From the NCBI RefSeq assembly GCF_040939455.1, contig NC_134116.1, forward strand, positions 70,511,900 through 70,575,899: a DNA stretch of 64,000 bases, given 5' to 3'. Position numbers and translations under genes: made by a program. The notes under the pieces were generated by a model. The model saw only the letters and a program-made list of their open reading frames with translations, ran no database searches and was not told the origin of the DNA. This document shows, piece after piece, positions 35,342 through 46,600 of the stretch. The DNA is from Microcebus murinus. Its lineage: Eukaryota; Chordata; Mammalia; Primates; Cheirogaleidae. Position 1 is the stretch's first letter. Every line of letters starts with the position of its first letter.

Positions 35342-36249
35342 ATGAGTCCCCCATAATTAAAAAGTTAAAAGTTGGTAATCATAAAACCTCTAAACAAAGG
35401 TCAAAAACTAAGGTAACAGACAGGTTATCCAAATTTCCTGATTTGTAGTCCAGTGATCTTGCCTGACTCCACATCACTTTGAATACAGGACATAAATAAT
35501 GGCATTAACAAATACCAAAATGTTTGTAATAATTATGATGAAATAATGAGGTTACTGGTAATTTTTCATCTCTTTACATATATTTTTTAAATGATGTGCA
35601 ATGAGCATATATACTACCACAATAGAAACACACACATTTAACAGTGATTCCTCCTAAAACAAAATCTATTAAATATACAAATCATATTCAGAAATATGAT
35701 TTTCCCTTATTATTCCATTCACATAATCTCCGAGGATGTTTCTTCATTTATAGAACAAGGATAATGGTTGGGTTTTAGTGTTATATTTCACTAATTATTG
35801 CTAAGACAACTCAAAAGATAGCTGCAAAAGTAAATCTAGTACAAACCACTTCTAAAAACCAACTTAACTTTCATTATAGTATAAATCCTATCATGGTAAA
35901 GATTATAGAAACACACATACACAGTATTTTTGAAAGGCCCAACTCCTCTGACTACCATTTCAGAAGTTAACATTCAATCAACATTTAGTGAACCCTAATA
36001 TTGGCAAAAATTCAATATAAGATGGCAAATTAATTACTTACCATGGGGTTAATATGAATATAAAATAAATAATGAAGAACCGTATTAATAGATTTTTTTA
36101 ATTTTATGCTATTTTATACTTATATAATCTCAAGATTTATCTAGTTATTCAGGGATATTTTTCCAAGTAGCAAGCAATTTTTTAGGCTTTACAGAAAAAA
36201 AATCACATTTCGTGAAGTAACTATCAGGTTGTACTTAATTTCAATTTCA
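35342..36249. other. Intronic sequence with nothing identified
   Basis: AT-rich; no repeat family or coding signal recognised. Confidence 0.5.
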
Positions 36250-36380
36250 AGATAGTATTATACAGCTGAAAGCACTGGATTAGAAATGGACATAGGCCTA
36301 GATCCCAATTTTGACACCATTTCAAAATAGTAATGGGATCTTGGGCAAGTCACTTAACTTATCTAAATTTGAATCCTTGA
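36250..36380 (+). mobile_element. MIR SINE fragment, plus strand
   Basis: 'gaaagcactggattagaaat', 'tgggatcttgggcaagtcac' and 'ttaacttatctaaatttgaa' match the MIR core. Confidence 0.75.
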
Positions 36381-37069
36381 CTTTTCCAAACTGCAACAGC
36401 TGTAGTAAGAAAGGCTCAGGCTCTGAGCTAACTCTGGTCAAGCCCTGCAGAGTACTTAAAGGCCTAGAACTCATTTGCAGGTAAGACTGAAAATTAGTCT
36501 TTTGGCATTATGCTTTAATTTAGATGTTCTGGGGTTAAACTTTTAACTCCTCTTAAATAAAACTTGCAGGGGCCATTGATTTGGACTAGCCTCCTATACT
36601 GAGCCAACAGACCAAACCAACATGGAGTCACTCATACTAAATGAAACCAATTGAGAATATACCCACAAAACAAATAGCCGAGTTTCCCTTTAGTTAAACA
36701 GCAGCTGAGTCAATTGCAGCAGTCAGCTGATTCAACTGAGACAAAACACCTAGCTCTAACCAATTAAGTTGTTCTTTTGCCCCAGTTTGGATTTCTGGCC
36801 CCAAAATGCTGCTTGACCATGTAGTAGGCAGGAGTTCTTAAAACCTTTTCTGGTCTGAGAGCTGCTGATCACAAATTGTAGATTTTTTTACTCAGGTAAA
36901 CCGATAAATTTAAGGATGTTTAAAGTTTTTCCTTTTTAACACCCCTATTGCTTACTTGGTTTACCAGTTCTGGAAAATGGCCTTCTGCTTTTGTTTCCTA
37001 AGCTAACTTTGGTTCCCCCTGTCAGAAGTTCAGAACCTAAGGCTGAGGTTCCAACCACCTAACAACCAC
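36381..37069. other. Moderately GC-richer intronic stretch, origin unresolved
   Basis: Phrases such as 'ccaacatggagtcactcata' and 'gttcttttgccccagtttgg' suggest an old LTR, but I cannot match a family. Confidence 0.3.
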
Positions 37070-37303
37070 TCAGCAGTCCTCTAACTTCAGATCTGTGCAT
37101 TCATCTCCTGCAATTGATTGAACTTGTGTTTCATGCACTAATTCTTCTTTGAAATCATTATCAACTACACAAATATAAACATTATCATTTGCCCATAATA
37201 CCTGCCACATCAGACACTTCATGTAGCAAAACCAGCCTAAAACCAACACATATGCATCAGAATCCCAAAAAAATGATGATTTGAACTTCCAGCCATCTGT
37301 CAA
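37070..37303 (-). pseudogene. Unassigned 77-codon reading frame, possible repeat- or gene-derived remnant
   Basis: The frame runs from MTDGWKFKSSFFWDSDAYV to a short acidic tail ECTDLKLEDC. It is rich in W, C, V and D, unlike chance translations of AT-rich DNA (which are K/N/I/F rich). It does not match L1 ORF1, L1 ORF2 or the hAT transposase as I know them. No splice sites, promoter or family motif are evident. Upstream, the same frame meets a stop after ~20 codons. It could be a piece of an old LTR element or of a processed pseudogene, or chance. Confidence 0.25.
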
Positions 37304-37734
37304 GACTAAAAATTACCAACTTACATATTTCAGCTGAATTCTCTGTTGTATGAAGTCCCTTCCTACACCAACTCCTCAGTGAAGTATCTGGTGGTCAAGA
37401 CTTACAGGAGTAATGTCAATCAACCTTATTTCTCATATGTAATGGTAAAGGTAGGATTTTCTCCAATTCAAAAGATAGAAAAAAATATGGTTAAGTTGTA
37501 TCTGAAAAATAACCACTAAAAGTAATTACACATATCAAAGTAAATGTCAATAATTACTGTAATTTTGTTCCAAATAGGGATATATAAGAAATAATTCCTT
37601 TAGAAATTGTATAATCCTTTTGTTAGACAAATTTGAATATCAAGAGACATAAAAATATTCCACTATTTTAACCCAGAAGTCTTACATTTTGAAATTGAGC
37701 TTCAAAAAGCTTTCCTAATTAAGGAAATGCTTAT

Positions 37735-38130
37735 GCACAAAAATATTCTCTGCAGCGTGTTTTTAATAGTCAACATTGGAAACAACCTAAATATCTAAAG
37801 ATTGAAAACTTATATAACTGCATCATATATGAAGTTAAATAGGATATTCCACATCCATTCTAAATTATTTGGCAAAAGCTTTATAATAACAAATTTTTGT
37901 AATGTTAGCTAAAAGAGAAATTTAAATGTATGTACACAAACACACACACATGATTCTAATTATGCAAACAAACAAGTTATCTGTATTAGATGAAAGCTTG
38001 AAATAAAAACAACAAAAACAATTAACAGTTACAGTGTTTCAGCGGTGCAACAATGGGTCATCTTGTTTTCTTTTTATTCTATATTTCCTGTAATCTGGTT
38101 ATATTAATTTTAAAATAAAAATTCTAATGG
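37735..38130 (+). mobile_element. Old L1M 3' region fragment, plus strand
   Basis: 'aacattggaaacaacctaaa' and 'tatctaaagattgaaaactt' then, near the end, 'cttgttttctttttattcta' are consistent with an ancient L1M ORF2 end/3' UTR. Confidence 0.6.
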
Positions 38131-38493
38131 CATAACCAAAATATACAAATATTATACATACTTGAGTATTAGACTAAAAGAATGTTAAATAACCATTCAG
38201 ACAAAAATGCTTAAAATTGAATACTTTATCCCCAAATCTATATTTTACATAGTGTTGTTTCCACATAACATGAATTTTTTTTATCAAAGGCATTTCTATG
38301 CATCCTGAAAACACTTTTTATATCTTATGCAATTTACTATAGGAAAGGGAAATATATCAACATATAAATCATCTTTCAACAAATTGATCATCTAGTTGCA
38401 TATAACCAACATATGCATGAAACAAATAAGAAAACTTTGAAAACTAAGACATAAAATAATTATAAAATTGCTATAAAGCAATTTGATACCATA
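38131..38493. other. Intronic sequence with nothing identified
   Basis: No repeat family or coding signal recognised. Confidence 0.5.
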
Positions 38494-38905
38494 TCTATTA
38501 GTTTGCTAGGGCTGCAATAAAGCGTCACAAACTGGGTGGATTAAACAACAGAAATTTATTGTCTCACAGTTCTGGAAGCTAGAAGTCTGAGATCAAGATA
38601 TCAACGGGGTTGGTTCCTTCTGAGGGCTGTGAGGAATCTGTTCCAGGCCTCTCTCATCGGTCTGTAGACAGTCATCTTCTCCTGGTGTTTACACTGCATC
38701 TTCCCTCTATATGTCTGCCTTCCTCTTTTCATAGACACCAGTCATAATGAATTAGGTTCCATTTTAATGACCTCATTTTAACTTGACTATCCCTGTGAAG
38801 ACCCTATTTCCAAATATGGCTACATTCTGAGGTACTGGCAGCTCCAACATATTTCTTTGAGGGGTGGAGGGAGGGAAGAGTCAATTCAACCCATAACACT
38901 ATTGT
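38494..38905 (-). mobile_element. MaLR (MLT1-type) LTR, minus strand
   Basis: On the plus strand it reads as the LTR's reverse: 'attagtttgctagggctgca', 'aacaacagaaatttattgtc', 'cacagttctggaagctagaa', 'gtcatcttctcctggtgttt', 'ctatttccaaatatggctac' and finally 'tcaattcaacccataacact'. It is a solo LTR with no internal retroviral sequence adjacent. Confidence 0.92.
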
Positions 38906-39362
38906 TTTAACATCCCAAATATGTACAAATACAGATGAGGTTGCCTTTATTCATCTTAATGCATATCCAAGGAGAAAACAAAACGAAAAGAAATATACCA
39001 AGTTTTAAATAATGACTCTGAATGACAGCATTATGGATGATTTACTAATATCCTTAATTTTTCTCTATGGAAACATCTTTTAAATTAGAAAAAAAAAGTT
39101 TGAAAAAAATTTGAGTCTCCATCAGTCTCTGACCCTAATCCATTCCAATTACTACTACTATCTTAAGGTACCTTCTTTGGGACAGAAGTCTCAAAGATAC
39201 AGATTCCTCTCTGCTGCTGTGACTATGGAGAATATAAATTAAGATAAAGTTCTAAAGATTTCAGGTCAAAAGGGGAAAGTTTTATCTCAAATTCTAAATA
39301 GGATCAAATTTCATTTTAAAGAATTAAATCTCACTTTTAGAAAGTAAACCTCTTATACCAGT

Positions 39363-39683
39363 TGCTATAGTCTGAATGTTTGTGTCCCTCCAAAATTAAT
39401 ATGTTGAAATCCTAACACCCAAGGTAATGGGATTAAGAGGTGGAGCTTTGAGTGGAACCCTCATGAATGGGATCAGTGCCCATATAAAAGGGGCCCCAGA
39501 GAGACCCCGTCAGCCCTTCTACCACGTGAGGACACAGAAAGAAGGCATCGTCAATGAGGATACCAAATCTGCCAGCTCCTTGACTTCTCATCCTCCAGAA
39601 CTGTGAGAAATAAATTTTTGTTGTTTATAAGCTATCCAGTTCATAGTATTTTCTTATAACAGCTTAATTGAACTAAGACACAA
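39363..39683 (+). mobile_element. MaLR (MLT1/MST-group) LTR, plus strand
   Basis: 'gctatagtctgaatgtttgt', 'gttgaaatcctaacacccaa', 'gtgcccatataaaaggggcc', 'ctaccacgtgaggacacaga' and 'gaactgtgagaaataaattt' run in canonical order to 'gaactaagacac'. TATA box and AATAAA are preserved. It lies ~460 bp from the oppositely oriented LTR at 38494. Confidence 0.92.
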
Positions 39684-40639
39684 GTATTATAAAAAAAAAA
39701 AAAAAGGAAGAGATAAGAGTGTGACATTCATGGACATGCAGGCACACATATGCTCTTTGAAAATTTAAAGACAAAAATAAGTAAAGAAATAAATGAGTGA
39801 GCAAAATAATAATATATGATACAATGAAAATAGCAAACATATATAAATAAAGCTAGGCAATCACATAATCACAACTGGAAATAACTGAGACATCTCATCC
39901 AGGCCAGTCATCTTCATTCAATAAAGAATTTTCACAACTAGTATTTTCCTGATTTTTAAAATGTCTGCAAAGATGGATCATCAATACCTTCAATTCCTGG
40001 ACTATTCCTATTTCTGTTTCACTCTTAACTGCCAAGATGTTTTTCCTTTCACTTGAAATATATCTCTCTGACTGAAATTTTCTTTCCTCATTCCTTTACT
40101 GAAGTGAAAAATAGCTGATTAGTATAAACCCCTTTCACTCAGTTGAAATTTAACATATGCAATCCCTATAAATTATTTCATATAAGTCATCAAACTTCAT
40201 TTCACCCTAGAATCTATTTTGCCAACCTTTAACTATGTAACCTTTTACTGGTTTCTACAATCTTTCAAAAGAATCATAATCAAAATTGAGCTCAAATATC
40301 TAAAAAACTAATGTAGAGTATAAACAAATTGCAATATTTCTTAAATATTAAAATCTTTATAACAGCCTAAGTGCAGGTCAGACATAATGTTACTCACTAC
40401 GGTTCAGTTCAGTGATCAGAATTATAGCATCATTATGTTATAACCAGGGATCATACTCAAACAATGAAAAACAGATATCATCTATCTTGGTTATGTAGTT
40501 TTAGAGATTTACCTCCTCACTTTGAGTCAGATAGGAACTGGTAGGGATAAAGTCTCCAGACTAACCTTCGGCAGCTTTATTCATCACTGAAAATCCACTA
40601 AATAGAATTCCAAGTAATCAATTCATTTCCAGGTTGATT
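39684..40639. other. Intronic sequence with nothing identified
   Basis: It begins with an A15 run after the LTR. No other repeat or coding signal was recognised. Confidence 0.5.
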
Positions 40640-41140
40640 CATTCAATCACTCACTCCAATATTTATTAAGCATCTACTATATGCAAGGGTCTATATTTAG
40701 TGCTGGAAATATAACAGTGAACAAATATTGCATCATAGAGCTCAAATTCCATCAGAGTTAGATAGATATTCATAAATAAACAACTCTTTGATTACAACCA
40801 TGAGAAGTTCTACAAAAGAGAAGATGAGGATGCTATTGGTACATATAGCTTTATTTGAAGAGACCATGAAATAACTGAAAACTTAAAATTTTAGCTGAGA
40901 TCAATGGGATAAAGAGTAAAAAACCAGGGGAGGATAAAAGGGAAATGAGGAAGAGAACTTCCAACAGAGATGATAGGGTTACCAAAGCCTTAGAATGGGA
41001 ATAACGCATAAAAAGTGACTGGAGTACAGATAGTAAGGGAGAAGAGGAATGAGTAATGAATGGAACAGTAGCAGGAGATGAGACTGGTGAGCTATGCAAT
41101 TATCAGATCATGCAGTGACTTAAAAGTCACATTAAGAATT
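40640..41140 (+). mobile_element. Ancient mammalian interspersed repeat, family unresolved
   Basis: 'ccaatatttattaagcatct', 'actatatgcaagggtctata', 'ctggaaatataacagtgaac', 'gatagggttaccaaagcctt' and 'agcaggagatgagactggtg' follow a common ancient repeat that includes 'tattgagcacctactatgtg'-like and 'caggagatgaggt'-like sections. Fragments of the same family recur at about 55560-55690 and 61735-61850. Confidence 0.55.
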
Positions 41141-41157
41141 TCCAGCTTTACTAGATC

Positions 41158-43650
41158 ACCAATGTTTTTTGTGGCTGAGTAGAACTCCATGGTATACATA
41201 TACCACATTTTCTTAATCCACTCATGTATTGATGGGCACTTCAGTTGTTTCCACATCTTTGCGACTGTGAATTGTGCTGATGTAAACGTTCTAGTACAGA
41301 TGTCTTTTTTACAGAATATCTTTTTTTCCTTTAGGTAGATGCCTAGTAATGGAAATGCTCAACCAAATGGTATCTCTACTTGTAACTCTTTGAGGTACCT
41401 CCATATTACTTTCCACAGAGGTTATACTAGTTTGCAGTCCCATCACAGTGTATGAGTGTGCCTATCTCTCCACATCCACGCCAAGATTTATTGTTTTGGG
41501 ACTTTTTGATAAAGGCCATTCTCACTGGAGTTAAGTGATAAATCACTGTAGTTTTGATGTGCACTTCCCTGATGATTAGAGATGTTGAGCATTTTTTCAT
41601 GTTTCTGCCATTAGTCTATCTTCTTTTGAAAAGTTTCTGTTCATGTCCTCTGCCCACTTTTCATAGGTTTGATTTTTTTCTTGCTGATTTCCCTTAGTTC
41701 TATATAGAGTCTAGTTATCAGCCCTTTATCAGATGTATAGCATGCAAATATTCTCTCCCATTCTGTAGGTTGTCTCTTCTCATGATAGTTTCCTTGGCTG
41801 TGCAGAACCTTTTTAACTTGATCAGGTCCCATTTCTTTATCTTTGTTGTTGCTGTGATTGCCTTTGAGGCCTTCTTCATATATTCTTTGCCTAGGCCCAT
41901 GTCTATAAGAGTTTTTCCAACATTTTCTTCTAGAATTCTTATAGTTTCATGCCTTAGGTTTAAGTCTGTTATCCACCATGAGTTGATTTTTGTAAGAGGA
42001 AAAAGGTGCAGATCCTGTTTCAGTCTTCTATGTGTGGCAACTGACTTACTTAATTGAAAGATGTTATCTTCAGTCCCTGAGATTCTTTCTTCTGTTTGAT
42101 CTACCCTATTCTTGAGGCTTTCCACTGTGGTTTGTAATTCCTTGAATAAATTCATTTCCAGAAGTTCTGATTTTTCTTTAATATTTTGATTTCTTTAGTG
42201 AATTTTTCTTCAAAGTCCTGGATTTTTTGTGTGGTTTCTTTGTGTTGGGTATCCATTTTCTCTTGCATATCATTGAGTTTTCTTACAATCCACGTTAGAA
42301 ATTCTTCTGTCATTTTAGTGTTTTGAATTTGGTTGATATCCATTGCTAGAGAGCTGGTATTCCCCTTTGGGGGTGTGCTTCAGTTTGATTCTTAGTATTT
42401 CCAGAGTTCTTTTGCTGATTCCTCCCCATCTGGAGCAGCTGCGGCTTCTTACCTTTAGATTCCGATTTAGATAATGACACGCCCAGTTTAGTCTCTGAGC
42501 CAGTAGGTGGTATTTGTGGGTGAGATTCGACCACACGCTGTGTGATGAGTCAGTAAATGCAGTAAAAGGGTGTGCAAATTGACCTCCCTGTCGGTAGGTG
42601 GTGCTTGCTGGGAGGAGCAAGCTGCAGTGTTGTTTTGGGGTCCTATAACCAGCTCTCTCTTTCCTCTGCAGAGGCACTCTAGTGCCTCAGGTGGTGGATG
42701 GGGCTCTGGTACTTCCAGGTGTGTCCTTATTCTCCACCTCAGCAGGGACAGGCAGGGGAGTGAGGCTGTGCAGCAGTGGGTTGGGTACACCCGCCCTCAA
42801 GCTCCACAGATGCTTTTAGCCAGGGTCAAAGGTCTGTTCTCTGCTTCTGGGCCAAGCTGCCAGGGAGGGGCTGGAACGACCCCACTCAGCCAAAAAGTCT
42901 GCATGTGGAGATGGGGCTGTCCGAGACCTGCAATGTAGTACAGGCCTTGTTCCTTTCCATCTTCCCCTATTTCTCAGTTTCTCTCTGGCCTCTGCCAGCA
43001 AGCTGGCCCTCAAGCTAGTAGATCTTCCCTGACCGTAATGGAAGTAGGGAGGTTACCTGCCCAGGATCACAGCCTGAGCTTGAAGTGTGACCCTCCTGTG
43101 GGAGGGCTGATGCTCAAGCATGATGCAGCTAGGACCCACTCTGATCTGCCCCTGAAGGCACATACACCTCAGTAGACTAGTTCACAAATATCCCTTCTGT
43201 GCTACCAAGCAATGCAATTGAGACTTTAGTGTACGTGATCTGGCCTACAGGCCTATCCTCGGGCCCCAGAGATCAATCCCTGACCCTGCCAGGGAGAAGA
43301 GTGCTGGTCCCTATTCACCCATGGGGTGCCCAAGCTGGATCGATGTCTCTCTGCCTCAGGAATTGCACTGCTCTACTGGAGTCAGCAGGCAAGCAGCACC
43401 TGGGAGGGTTGACAGGTGGGGAGCTCACAGTCTGAGTACCCCTCAGTCCACTGCAGAGCCCCAAAAGGAAAGGTCCCATTCCCTGCGGATGCCTCTGGGT
43501 GGTGGCTGAATTGTCTCTCTCAGTAGCCAAAGCAGGCTATGTTTGTCCAATCTATGTTTGTCTGCCTGTTTGCTTTTTTCACTTTCATCTAAAATCTATC
43601 TTTCTTGTAAAGACACTCTGGCTGGTGGTTTTTCTTATCCGCCATCTTGG
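41158..43650 (-). mobile_element. L1 element A: 5' UTR + ORF1 start joined to ORF2 end (internal deletion), minus strand
   Basis: From right to left on the minus strand: 5' end near 43650 ('ccaagatggcggataagaaa'), a GC-rich 5' UTR to about 42345, the ORF1 start MDINQIQNTKMTEEF at 42343 with a coiled coil (EEFLTWIVRKLNDM, QKIQDFEEKFTKEI), and a one-base frameshift near 42170. ORF1 resumes as MNLFKELQTTVESL through NIFQLSKSV (about 42060). It then runs without a break into ORF2 distal-domain text ([39 protein letters not shown]), ending at 41158. Missing are the rest of ORF1, the endonuclease and the reverse transcriptase, plus the 3' UTR and tail. Confidence 0.9.
42345..43650 (-). promoter_or_regulatory. 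L1 element A 5' UTR (internal promoter region)
   Basis: About 1.3 kb of GC-rich, CpG-containing sequence between the element's 5' end and the ORF1 Met. L1 5' UTRs carry the internal sense promoter and often an antisense promoter. No activity can be judged from sequence. Several open frames on both strands (e.g. 42570-42938 plus) reflect the high GC content. Confidence 0.75.
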
Positions 43651-46600
43651 TAAATATTTTGTCCACTTCTTAATAGGGCTAATTTTTGTTGTTGTTCTTT
43701 AGTTGTTCTGAGTCTATTATAAATTCTGGATATTAGTCCCCTGTGGGATATATACTTTACAAATATTTTCTTCCATTCTGTAGGTTGTCTGGTCGCTTTC
43801 TTGATTATTTCTTTTGCTGTGCAGCTTTTTAGTTTATTAAGTCAAATTTGTCTATTTTTGTTTTTGTTGCATTTGCTTTTGAGGTATTAGATATAAATTC
43901 TTTGTCTAAGCCAATGTCCAGAAGAGTTTTTCTTACATTTTCTTCTAGAATTTTTATAGTTTCAAGTCTTACATTCAAGTCTTTAATCCAACTTGACTTA
44001 ATTTTTGTATATGGTGAGAGAAAGACATCCAGTTTCACTCTTCTACGGTGGCAATCCAACTTTCCCAGCACCATTTATTGAATAGGGTGTCCTTTTCCCA
44101 GTGTATGTTCTTGTCTAATCTGTCAAAGATCAGTGGGTTGTAGGTATATGGCTTTATTTCTGGGTTCTCTATTCTGTTCCACTGATTATGTGTCTATTAT
44201 TACACCAGTAACATGAAATTTTGATTACTATAGCCTTGTAGTATAATTTGAAGACAGGTAATGTGATGCTTCTAGTTTTATCCTTATTCCTTAGAACTGC
44301 TTTGTCTATTCAGGCTCTTTTTTGGTTCCATATGAATTTTAGGGTTTTTTTTTTTCTAATTCTGAGGAAAATGATGTTGGTATTTTGATAGGAATTGCAT
44401 TGAATCTGTAGACTGCATGGGGAAATATGGTCATTTCAATGACACTGATTCTTCTAATCCACAAGCCTGGTAAGCCTGTCCATTTGTTTGTCTCATCTAC
44501 CATTTCATTCATCAGTATGTTGTAGTTTTCCTTGTAGAGATCTTTCACCTACTTGGTTAAATGTATTGCTGGGTGGGGTTTTTTGTAGTTGTTGTAAATG
44601 GGATCGAGTTCTTGATTTGGTTCTCAGCTTGGTGGTTAGAGGTATACAGAAATGATTTTTTTTTGTCCAACTGATTTTGTATCCTGAAACTTTACTAAAT
44701 TCATTTATCAAATCTAGGACTGTTTTGGTGGAGTCTCTAGGGGTTTCTAGGTATAAGATAATAGCATCAGCAAACAAATAATTTGACATCCTCTTTTCCA
44801 ATTTGAATGCCTCTACTTATTTCTCTTCTCTGATTGCTCTGGCTAGGACTTCTAGTATCATATTGAATAGGACTGGTGACAGCGAGCATCTGTGTCTTGT
44901 TACAGTTCTTAGGAGGAATGCTTTCAACTTTTCCCTTTCAGCTTCATGTTGGCTGTGGGTTTGTCATACATGGCTTTTATTATTTTGAGTTATGTTCCTT
45001 CTGTTGCTAGTTTGTTGAGGGTTTTTATCATGAAGGTATGCTGAATTTTACTGAATGCTTTTTCTGCATCTAGTGAGATGATCATGTGATTTTTATTATA
45101 ACTGTTGATGTGATGAATCACATTTATTGATTTGCATATGTTGAACCATCCTTGCATCCCTGGAATAAAATCCATTTGATCATAGTGTATTATCTTTGTG
45201 ATGTGCTGTTGGATTCAGTTTGCTAGTATTTTTTGAGGATTTTTATATGTATGCTCATCAGGGACATTAGTCTGTAGTTTTTTAATTGCATCCCTGTCTA
45301 GCTTTGGTATCAGGATGATAAGCTTCACAGCATGAGTTACAGAGGATTCCCTCCTCAATTTTTGGAACAGTTTCAGTAGTATCAGAACCCGTTTTTTGTA
45401 CATCTGATAGAATTCGGCTGTGACTCCATCTGGTCCTGGAGGAAGATATTTTTTGCCAATTAAATCTACTCATTATGATTTGTTCAGAATTTCCATTTCT
45501 TCCTGGTTCAATCTTGGGAGGTAGTATGTTTCTGAAACTTATCCATTTCCTCTAGGTTTTCAAGTTTGTGAGTGTAGAGATATTCACAGCAGTCTCTGAT
45601 GATCTTTTGTAGAATATCTCTATGGTATCAGCTGTCATGTTTCCTTTCTCATCTGATTATGTTTATTTGAATCTTCTCTCTTCTTGTCTTGGTTAATCTA
45701 ACTAGCAGTCTCTCATCTTTGTTTATGTTTTCCAAGATCCAAGTTTTTTTTTTTTTTTTTTTTTTTTTGAGACAGAGTCTCACTTTGTTGCCCAGGCTAG
45801 AGTGAGTGCCGTGGCGTCAGCCTGGCTCACAGCAACCTCAATCTCCAGGGCTCAGCGATCCTCCTGCCTCAGCCTCCCGAGTAGCTGGGACTACAGGCAT
45901 GCGCCACCATGCCCGGCTAATTTTTTGTATATATATATATTTTTAGTTGGTCAATTAATTTATTTCTATTTTTGGTAGAGACGGGGTCTCGCTCAGGCTG
46001 GTTTTGAACTCCTGACCTTGAGCAATCCGCCCGCCTCGGCCTCCCAAAGTGCTAGGATTACAGACGTGAGCCACCACGCCCGGCCAAAGATCCAAGTTTT
46101 TATTTCGTTGATACTTCATATTATTTTTATGGTCTCAATTTCATTTTGTTCTGCTCTGATCTTTACTTCTTTTCTTCTGCAAGTTTGGATTTGTTCTTGT
46201 TTTTCTAGTTCCTTGAGATGCCACATTAAGTTAATTTGTCATCTTTTTGATGGAGGCATTTAACCCTATAAACTTCCCTCTTAGTAATGTTTTTCCTGTA
46301 ACCAACAGGTTTTGGAATGTTGTATCTCTATTTTCTCTTTCAAAACTTTTTTTAAAATTTCCATCTTGATTTTGTCATTCACCCAAAGATCATTCATGAG
46401 CAAGTTGTTTAATTTCCATGTATTTGTATTTTGAGAGTTCTTACTGGAAATGATTTGTAGTCCTATTTTACTGTGGTGTGAGAAAATACTTGATATGATT
46501 TTGATATTTCTAAACTGATTTATTTTGTGGCCTAATGTATGTTCTATCTTAGAAAATATTTCATGTGCTGATGAGACGTATATTCTGTGGTTGTTGGGTA

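Noticed and set aside
15826..39683. Possible provirus formed by the three MaLR LTRs (15826, 38494, 39363)
   Set aside because: They differ in orientation and spacing and there is no gag/pol-like sequence between them; they are separate solo LTRs.
41718..42155. A 145-codon frame taken as a possible novel protein gene
   Set aside because: It is the joint product of L1 ORF1 and ORF2 remnants with a frameshift upstream; no independent gene signals.
42315..43530. Cluster of overlapping frames on both strands suggesting a GC-rich gene or CpG island
   Set aside because: The block is an L1 5' UTR; its borders coincide with the L1 5' end and the ORF1 start codon.
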